Shown piece by piece: positions 7,219-11,030 of a DNA stretch of 11,030 nucleotides. The notes beneath the pieces are model-generated. The model saw nothing but the letters and a program-made list of their open reading frames with translations. It was not told the DNA's origin and searched no databases. Each line of letters begins with the position of its first letter. Within the stretch, counting starts at the first letter, position 1. The position numbers were made by a program, and so were the translations under genes. The DNA is from an uncultured Planctomycetaceae bacterium (GTDB taxonomy: Bacteria; Planctomycetota; Planctomycetia; Pirellulales; Pirellulaceae): assembly GCA_903921945.1 (NCBI GenBank), contig CAIXSC010000941.1, positions 1 through 11,030 of the forward strand. Reading direction: 5' to 3'.

Positions 7219-7899
7219 ATGCGTCAGCAATCAACAGCGGATCAAGAAGCGATCGTTGGTTTGCCCTTTCTGTACCGTGCCGGGCGGGATCGCTCGGCGC
7301 CCCTAGCCGTGTTGTTGCATGGCCGAGCGGGCACGCGGGAAGTCATCTGGATGTTCGAGCGGCATGTGCCGCCCGAGGCGGCCGTGCTCTCGCTGCAAGC
7401 GCCGCTCGCCGAGCCAGCGCCGCTCGGCGGCTTTAGCTGGTGGCGCATCGACGCGGACGAAGAAGAGCGGGCCGCGGCGATGCGACACGCGGTCGAACGG
7501 ATGACCGCCGCGATGGAACGGTTCATCGAGTTGGAGGCGTTGGAGCCTGCCAGTCGAGTTATCCTTGGCTTTTCCCAAGGCGCCGCCCTCATTTCCGCCG
7601 CGTTGTTGTCGCAACGCCTGCGAGTCGACGGGGCGGCACTGCTGGCCGGTTTTGTGGTGGAACCGCCCGGCCCGCCCGCGATCCACGGGGCGCCCAAGGT
7701 CTTCGTGGCGCACGGCACGCGGGACGAAGTCATCTCGATCGAACGGGCACGCCGCGGAGCCAGGTTGCTCGAAAGCCTCGGCCTCCCGGTCACCCGAGTC
7801 GAGGACGAGGTCGGCCACAAGGTCGGCATCCAAGGCACCCGCGCCTTGAAATCATGGCTGCACGAAATCCTGGGCGAAACCGCTTCGTCGAGCGACTGA
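7219..7899 (+). CDS. Small alpha/beta hydrolase, phospholipase/carboxylesterase (YpfH/EstB-like) family
   Basis: This 226-residue cytoplasmic serine hydrolase has no signal peptide. The fold markers are in order: HGRAG (34-38, oxyanion hole), GFSQGA (117-122) with nucleophile Ser119, AHGTRDEVI (164-172) with catalytic Asp169, and EVGHKV (197-202) with catalytic His200. Length and motif spacing match the phospholipase/carboxylesterase group, which hydrolyses short-chain or thio-esters; the natural substrate cannot be read from the sequence. The ATG at 7219 gives the family's usual short N-terminus before the first beta strand, although no Shine-Dalgarno precedes it. It is a single gene, divergent from the lptD-like gene and convergent with the metallophosphoesterase, so no operon partner suggests a pathway. 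Confidence 0.88.
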   Translation: MRQQSTADQEAIVGLPFLYRAGRDRSAPLAVLLHGRAGTREVIWMFERHVPPEAAVLSLQAPLAEPAPLGGFSWWRIDADEEERAAAMRHAVERMTAAMERFIELEALEPASRVILGFSQGAALISAALLSQRLRVDGAALLAGFVVEPPGPPAIHGAPKVFVAHGTRDEVISIERARRGARLLESLGLPVTRVEDEVGHKVGIQGTRALKSWLHEILGETASSSD

Positions 7900-7957
7900 G
7901 ATTTCGCCGGCCGCGAGCCCGCGCGAATGACGGTGTACGTATCCATGGACCATGGCA

Positions 7958-7971
7958 GCCGCCCGAGCGGC
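7958..7971. terminator. Weak hairpin between convergent hydrolase and phosphoesterase genes
   Basis: GCCGC (7958-7962) and GCGGC (7967-7971) form a 5-bp stem with a 4-nt loop in the 77-nt gap between the stops. There is no T-run, so it is only a low-confidence terminator candidate. The same gap holds a tandem CCATGGACCATGG. Confidence 0.2.
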
Positions 7972-7976
7972 GTGGA

Positions 7977-9266
7977 TCATGGGCGAGTGGCTGGGGTTTG
8001 CGTCAGCTTTTTCTCGAACAGGTACCGCCAGTCCCATTCCGGGTTTTCGAGAACGGCGGGGTCCTTCTTAACGTGGTAGCCGAGTCGCATTCTTTCGCGA
8101 GTGATCTCCACCACAAAGAACCCTTTTTCGGTTTGGCCGGTGTTCACCACGCATAGCGGCTTTTCTTCGTCGGCCGGCTTCCACTGCCGCACTCCGGTCC
8201 CCGAGTGGCCATGGAAATAGGCGATCACGTTATAAGGTTTCACCGCTCGATAAAACGCCGTCCAATCCTCGTCGATCCACCAATTCGTATCGAAGCCGCA
8301 GTGGGCCATCACGATCACGGGCCGGCCACTCTCCCCGACGCTCGCCGCCAGATCTTCCACCACAAACTTCAGCGCCTCCTGGGGATCGTGCCATGGCAGC
8401 GAATAACGCACTTTGGCGTTTTGACGATCCGCCGGATAAAGATTCGCCTGCACGAAATGCACACCGCCCCAATCCCACGAATAGTGCAGGCCGTTCGGGG
8501 ACACTCGCCCAATGAACTTCCTCTCCAAACGCGTGGCGTTGCGTTTCTTGAGTTCCGCCTGCACGCTGCGTTTCTGTTTGATGAACGGAGCCGGTGGACC
8601 ATCGTGGTTCCCCCAGCCTTCGAACACCGGATATCGCAACAGACCGTCCGTTCCGTCCAGTCCGAATTGCGCGGTGAAATGGTTCCATTCGATCTCCGTT
8701 TCCCCCGCGCGGTCGCCGTCATCGATCAGATCCCCCAGAGCCAACACGCCTCGCGGCTTGCCGATCGGACCTCCCCCCAACTTTTCCGGCCACGCTTGCC
8801 CAGGCAATGCGTTCATTCGCATGATCGTGACGCGGTTCCGATCATTCCTTTCCACCTTTTGAACGGCTTCGTAATGCGAATCGGACGTTGCGAAGAAGAC
8901 CACCGGCGACTCGGCGGGCGACTCGGCGGGCGACTCGTCTTTCCCAGCCGTGGCCGCCGTTGGAGCGGTTTGAGCCGTTGCCGACGCTTGAGCGGTCGCC
9001 GACGCTTGAGCGGTGGCCGACGCTTGAGCGATTGCCGACGCTTGAGCGGTCGCCGACGCTTGAGCGGTGGCAGCGGTGGCAGATCCTTTCGCCGTTTGAG
9101 CATTGCCGGTTCGGTTTGTCTCGTCGGCCGCGCAAGTCCATCGTCCCGTTCCGTTCCCCGCGCTGCCACTCGCTATGAGCACAGCGATCGCGATCCGCGC
9201 GACGAGCGTTGTCAGTCTGCCGGGAAACGAAGTTCTTCCGAGCGATCGCGAGCCAACGTGTGGCAT
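7977..9266 (-). CDS. Exported calcineurin-like metallophosphoesterase with repeat linker
   Basis: This predicted 429-residue protein carries every calcineurin-type metal motif: TSDSHY (127-132, Asp129 and His131), LGDLIDDGD (177-185, Asp179), GNHD (219-222), MAHCGFD (320-326, His322) and FHGHSG (351-356, His352/His354). It should hydrolyse phosphate esters with a two-metal centre; the substrate is unknown. The N-terminus has basic residues and a hydrophobic stretch (LVARIAIAVLIASGSA, 21-36), indicating export. There is no proper lipobox: RWTC lacks the required residues. Residues 55-108 form an Ala/Thr/Gln/Ser repeat and 112-121 an SPAE repeat, probably a flexible spacer between export signal and enzyme. 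I chose the ATG at 9266 because it puts the signal peptide at the terminus, and GGAG at 9275-9278 lies 8 nt away. An upstream ATG at 9347, with GGGAG 6 nt away, would add 27 residues and remains possible. It follows the EEP hydrolase in the same direction. Confidence 0.85.
   Translation of the reverse strand: MPHVGSRSLGRTSFPGRLTTLVARIAIAVLIASGSAGNGTGRWTCAADETNRTGNAQTAKGSATAATAQASATAQASAIAQASATAQASATAQASATAQTAPTAATAGKDESPAESPAESPVVFFATSDSHYEAVQKVERNDRNRVTIMRMNALPGQAWPEKLGGGPIGKPRGVLALGDLIDDGDRAGETEIEWNHFTAQFGLDGTDGLLRYPVFEGWGNHDGPPAPFIKQKRSVQAELKKRNATRLERKFIGRVSPNGLHYSWDWGGVHFVQANLYPADRQNAKVRYSLPWHDPQEALKFVVEDLAASVGESGRPVIVMAHCGFDTNWWIDEDWTAFYRAVKPYNVIAYFHGHSGTGVRQWKPADEEKPLCVVNTGQTEKGFFVVEITRERMRLGYHVKKDPAVLENPEWDWRYLFEKKLTQTPATRP
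8905..8937 (-). repeat. 12-bp tandem repeat encoding SPAE units
   Basis: GGCGACTCGGCG occurs at 8905-8916 and 8917-8928, and its first nine bases again at 8929-8937, in perfect tandem. It encodes an SPAE-type repeat immediately before the catalytic domain of the metallophosphoesterase. Confidence 0.85.
8983..9072 (-). repeat. 18-bp in-frame minisatellite in the phosphoesterase linker
   Basis: Five 18-bp units start at 8983, 9001, 9019, 9037 and 9055, each beginning CGACGCTTGAGCG and ending GTCGC, GTGGC, ATTGC, GTCGC and GTGGC. The variants follow the order A-B-C-A-B, a nested 54-bp period. They encode the hexapeptide ATAQAS (one unit AIAQAS) and keep the reading frame. Confidence 0.92.
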
Positions 9267-9398
9267 AAGGTCGGCTCCGCGGTTCCGCAAATCGTGGCGC
9301 AGGCGCCGAACGATCCAAAGACAGTATGGCGGGCGAATCGTAGGCATTCAGTGCTCCCAGGCATGAGGGACTGCGGTTGAGGCCTTCACAGGATGTTT

Positions 9399-10130
9399 TT
9401 ATGGCTCATGCCACTCGAAGTCCGCGACCAGTGGCAAATGGTCGGAGGCCACTCGGGCGAGCCCGCTGCGCGAAGCGTGCGCGTGGCTTACCCGTAAACC
9501 GCCTCGGTAGTAGATGCGATCCAGCGGCCTCAACGGCAAGAAGGCCGGAAACGTTTTTACCGGACCTGTGGCGGAACGAAAACCGGCCAATTCCAACGTC
9601 GCCTTGCCAAGTCCGCCCCAGACGTCATTCATATCGCCGCCCGCGACGACCGCTGTGTCGTTCCGAAGCTTGCGAATTGGATCGCAGTCGAGCAACCGAC
9701 GCAGTTGGATACGCCGCTCGAATTCGGCCAATCCCAAGTGGCAATTCGCCAACACGAGCGACCTGGAGTGCGACCCCACTTCGAGTCGGCAATGCGCGAC
9801 CAAAGCGCGCCGGCGTTTTTTCAGCGGAATGGTCAATTCGACATCCCGCAGGTCGTGGAGCGGAAAACGACTTAAAATCGCGTTTCCGTAGACGCCTTCG
9901 CGGAGCGTCACGTTGCCTTGGAACGCTCGGTGGGGCATGGCTAACGCGTCGCCGAGCCAATCGACTTGGCGATGGCGTCGCGAGCGGGGGACGCCGTCGT
10001 CCACCTCTTGCAGGAACACGACATCCGGCTCTTGCGCGGCCAGCGTTTCCACGATCCGCTCGGGCCGATACCGTCGGTCGAGGCCGCCGATCCCCTTGTG
10101 GATGTTGTACGTCACCAACCGAAAACGCAT
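9399..10130 (-). CDS. Endonuclease/exonuclease/phosphatase-fold hydrolase
   Basis: This 243-residue protein of the DNase I-like EEP superfamily has the metal and catalytic motifs in order: TYNIHKG (7-13, Asn9), LQEVDD (40-45, metal-binding Glu42), YGNAILSR (81-88), ANCHLG (128-133, catalytic His131), GGDMND (164-169, Asp166/Asn168), LDRIYY (203-208) and SDHLPLVADF (229-238, Asp230/His231). It should cleave phosphodiester or phosphomonoester bonds in a Mg2+-dependent way; nucleic acid, inositol phosphate and sphingolipid-type substrates all occur in this superfamily and cannot be told apart here. There is no signal peptide. The ATG at 10130 is preferred over a TTG at 10151 because of the GGGAG at 10140-10144. 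It lies 132 nt upstream of the phosphoesterase ATG at 9266, in the same direction, so co-transcription is possible. A weak TGGACA/TAAGAT pair (10196-10201 and 10175-10180, 15-nt spacing) lies upstream. Confidence 0.9.
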   Translation of the reverse strand: MRFRLVTYNIHKGIGGLDRRYRPERIVETLAAQEPDVVFLQEVDDGVPRSRRHRQVDWLGDALAMPHRAFQGNVTLREGVYGNAILSRFPLHDLRDVELTIPLKKRRRALVAHCRLEVGSHSRSLVLANCHLGLAEFERRIQLRRLLDCDPIRKLRNDTAVVAGGDMNDVWGGLGKATLELAGFRSATGPVKTFPAFLPLRPLDRIYYRGGLRVSHAHASRSGLARVASDHLPLVADFEWHEP

Positions 10131-10139
10131 CGTCGACCG

Positions 10140-10144
10140 CTCCC
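10140..10144 (-). promoter_or_regulatory. Ribosome binding site selecting the EEP hydrolase start
   Basis: GGGAG, read on the minus strand, lies 9 nt upstream of the ATG at 10130. It favours that start over the TTG at 10151, placing the first catalytic Asn at residue 9 as is typical of the fold. Confidence 0.65.
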
Positions 10145-10247
10145 GGCCCAACTGAGCCCCTTGCCGCGACTGCTATCTTATCCCGTCCCCCTGCTTGTCC
10201 ATAGCAGCGATGGAACGCTTCCTTCTCCTCGCAGGTGCTCGCGACCG

Positions 10248-10526
10248 ATGCTCCCCGATCTTTGCCCGCAGTGCGAAAAGTGCCGTCGAATCGTGTCTGG
10301 CAAAGGCTCGTTGTTCTTCCTGTGCGAAGTCGCGCTGGTCGACTCGCGCTTTCCCAAGTATCCCCGCCAACCGGTAACTCGCTGTCCACAGTTCGTCCCG
10401 CTCCCGGCGTCGGTTCCCGCGGACGCGCCGGCCGTCGACAGTGCCGGCCACGCAATCGGGACCACGGAGCGTTCGCTCCCGGACAGAGTATCTCACGGAG
10501 CCACAGGTTCGCGGAAAGGCACGTGA
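10248..10526 (+). CDS. Small cysteine-motif protein, hypothetical
   Basis: This predicted 92-residue protein begins MLPDLCPQCEKC and contains Cys6, Cys9, Cys12, Cys26 and Cys46. The conserved-looking core runs VSGKGSLFFLCEVALVDSRF (16-35) then PKYPRQPVTRCPQF (36-49). A C-x2-C-x2-C cluster with two later Cys in a compact domain suggests a small zinc-binding or other metal-binding fold. I recall similar short proteins with a RFPKYPPQPV..C signature in planctomycetes and other bacteria, but can name no function. Residues after about 50 are low complexity. The ATG at 10248 is chosen because the Cys motif follows directly; the same frame stays open far upstream through the antisense of the EEP gene, so automated start choice may be wrong. 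The RBS is weak (CAGG about 12 nt upstream). It is divergent from the EEP gene. Confidence 0.6.
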   Translation: MLPDLCPQCEKCRRIVSGKGSLFFLCEVALVDSRFPKYPRQPVTRCPQFVPLPASVPADAPAVDSAGHAIGTTERSLPDRVSHGATGSRKGT

Positions 10527-10590
10527 ACAGGAGAGGGAGATTCTGTCTTCGAGCTAGGTGAGCGTTCCATCTACGCGAGTGAGGCTTCCG

Positions 10591-10616
10591 CGACGGACAA
10601 GGTGTCCGTCGTACAA
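10591..10616 (+). repeat. Palindromic repeat copy 1 (forward)
   Basis: CGACGGACA, loop AGG, TGTCCGTCG, followed by TACAA on the right, which sets its orientation. The stem is 9 bp and perfect. The loop differs from the other forward copies (AGG instead of AGA). Confidence 0.92.
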
Positions 10617-10647
10617 AAGGAAAATCGGCCTCGATCGGCCCATTCGA

Positions 10648-10706
10648 AAGTGGCATCCTGTTATGTACGACGGACATCTTGTCCGTCGCGAGCATGTCGA
10701 ATGCGT
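10648..10706 (+). repeat. 59-bp direct repeat, first copy (contains palindrome copy 2)
   Basis: It starts AAGTGGCATCCTG and ends GAGCATGTCGAATGCGT. It is identical at 57 of 59 positions to 10848-10906, exactly 200 bp downstream, differing at 10661 and 10663. Inside it lies the reverse-oriented palindrome at 10668-10688 (9-bp stem, loop TCT), with GTAC on its left. Confidence 0.93.
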
Positions 10707-10779
10707 CGCGACTGGCCGCGTGGCGCCAAACCGACTTCCGGCCCGAATCGAATGAGCTCGATCGGCGACGGCCCACGGT

Positions 10780-10805
10780 CGACGGACAAGATGTCCGTCG
10801 TACAA
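10780..10805 (+). repeat. Palindromic repeat copy 3 (forward)
   Basis: CGACGGACA, loop AGA, TGTCCGTCG, then TACAA. These 26 bases are the exact reverse complement of 10863-10888, so copies 3 and 4 together form a perfect 26-bp terminal inverted-repeat pair around 57 bp. Confidence 0.93.
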
Positions 10806-10818
10806 GGAAGAAGAACCA

Positions 10819-10837
10819 ATCAGTGCCAGGCACTGAT
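10819..10837. repeat. Nested inverted repeat between palindromes 3 and 4
   Basis: ATCAGTGC (10819-10826) and GCACTGAT (10830-10837) form a perfect 8-bp stem with the loop CAG. It sits in the centre of the 109-bp element at 10780-10888 and is absent from the corresponding first element. Confidence 0.8.
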
Positions 10838-10847
10838 CGCTCTGCGT

Positions 10848-10906
10848 AAGTGGCATCCTGCTTTGTACGACGGACATCTTGTCCGTCGCGAGCATGTCGA
10901 ATGCGT
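10848..10906 (+). repeat. 59-bp direct repeat, second copy (contains palindrome copy 4)
   Basis: This is the partner of 10648-10706 with two differences. It contains the reverse-oriented palindrome at 10868-10888, preceded by TTGTA. Confidence 0.93.
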
Positions 10907-10977
10907 TGTCAGCCGGCCGGCGATCGGCCGCGTCACGTTCGGCGGAATTCGGTCTCCAAGGGCTCCGGCTCCAGCGG

Positions 10978-11000
10978 CGACGGACAAGATGTCCGTCGTA
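10978..11000 (+). repeat. Palindromic repeat copy 5 (forward)
   Basis: CGACGGACA, loop AGA, TGTCCGTCG, then TA. It lies 198 bp after copy 3, so it looks like the left half of a third unit whose inverted partner would fall just beyond the window end. Confidence 0.9.
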
Positions 11001-11030
11001 TGAAGAAAGATCGCAGCCAGCCGATAGGCC

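Larger units (their letters stand above)
10527..11030. other. Gene-free region with REPIN-like palindrome array
   Basis: No credible coding gene was found in these 504 bases. Open frames on both strands are made largely of the translated palindrome, giving recurrent TDKMSVV or YDGHLVRR peptides. The region is organised as an approximately 200-bp period carrying five copies of one palindrome in alternating orientation. Confidence 0.8.

Noticed and set aside
9117..9140. Lipoprotein signal (lipobox) in the metallophosphoesterase
   Set aside because: The only candidate cysteine is preceded by R-W-T, which lacks the small residues and Leu required, and is about 9 residues beyond the hydrophobic stretch.
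8205..9380. A 391-codon open frame antisense to the metallophosphoesterase
   Set aside because: Its composition is dominated by Arg and by translation of the 18-bp repeat. The opposite strand has complete metal-binding motifs.
10172..10201. Sigma70 promoter for the EEP hydrolase (TGGACA with TAAGAT, minus strand)
   Set aside because: The -35 is good (5/6) but spacing to the best -10 is only 15 nt; a GATAGC at 18 nt matches just 3/6. Too weak to list as a feature.
9625..10833. Long open frames on both strands across the EEP gene and the palindrome array
   Set aside because: They fuse antisense of the EEP gene to translated palindromes (TDKMSVV-type peptides) and have no domain.
10591..11000. 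CRISPR array
   Set aside because: The repeat is a 21-bp palindrome in alternating orientation with irregular 77-112 bp spacing, there is similarity between the intervening sequences, and no cas genes are present.

Overview
The window looks like ordinary chromosomal sequence from a GC-rich planctomycete (Pirellulales-like). The organism is inferred, not proven. The grounds are a NifJ gene followed by a dihydroorotate-dehydrogenase-like gene, an OstA/LptD protein with a planctomycete-style proline-rich insert, exported proteins with long signal peptides, and intergenic DNA filled with purine-rich arrays and GACGGACA/TGTCCGTC palindromes of a kind I associate with planctomycete genomes. No rRNA, tRNA, CRISPR array, transposase gene, prophage or defence locus is visible.

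Layout. Bases 1-1184 (+): the last codons of nifJ, then an FMN TIM-barrel protein of the dihydroorotate dehydrogenase superfamily whose RBS overlaps the nifJ stop, so the two are probably one redox operon. Bases 1185-1365: a purine-rich degenerate repeat array. Bases 1366-1665 (-): a small two-helix membrane protein of unknown function. Bases 1869-3461 (+): ATP-dependent phosphoenolpyruvate carboxykinase, pckA, complete with a strong RBS. Bases 3501-6884 (-): a very large OstA/LptD-type outer-membrane protein, convergent with pckA, with a candidate promoter around 6998-7026. Bases 7219-7899 (+): a small serine alpha/beta hydrolase. Bases 7977-9266 (-): an exported calcineurin-like metallophosphoesterase with a tandem-repeat linker. 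Bases 9399-10130 (-): an endonuclease/exonuclease/phosphatase-fold hydrolase lying upstream of it in the same direction. Bases 10248-10526 (+): a small cysteine-motif protein that is easily missed. Bases 10527-11030: no gene, but a REPIN-like array of five palindromes in alternating orientation.

How the genes relate. nifJ and its neighbour share electron-transfer chemistry around pyruvate, and pckA acts at the nearby oxaloacetate/PEP node. The two are separated by an opposing gene, so they are not one operon. The LptD-like protein indicates a true outer membrane that receives lipopolysaccharide or a similar lipid. The two phosphoesterase-type genes at 7977-10130 may be co-transcribed. The remaining genes look unrelated.

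The most distinctive features are the palindrome array at the right edge, with a perfect 26-bp inverted-repeat pair and a 200-bp period; the cysteine-free mature LptD with two apparently duplicated OstA-like modules; and the dihydroorotate-dehydrogenase-like protein that lacks the family's catalytic Cys/Ser. I saw nothing I could defend as an entirely new multi-gene system.
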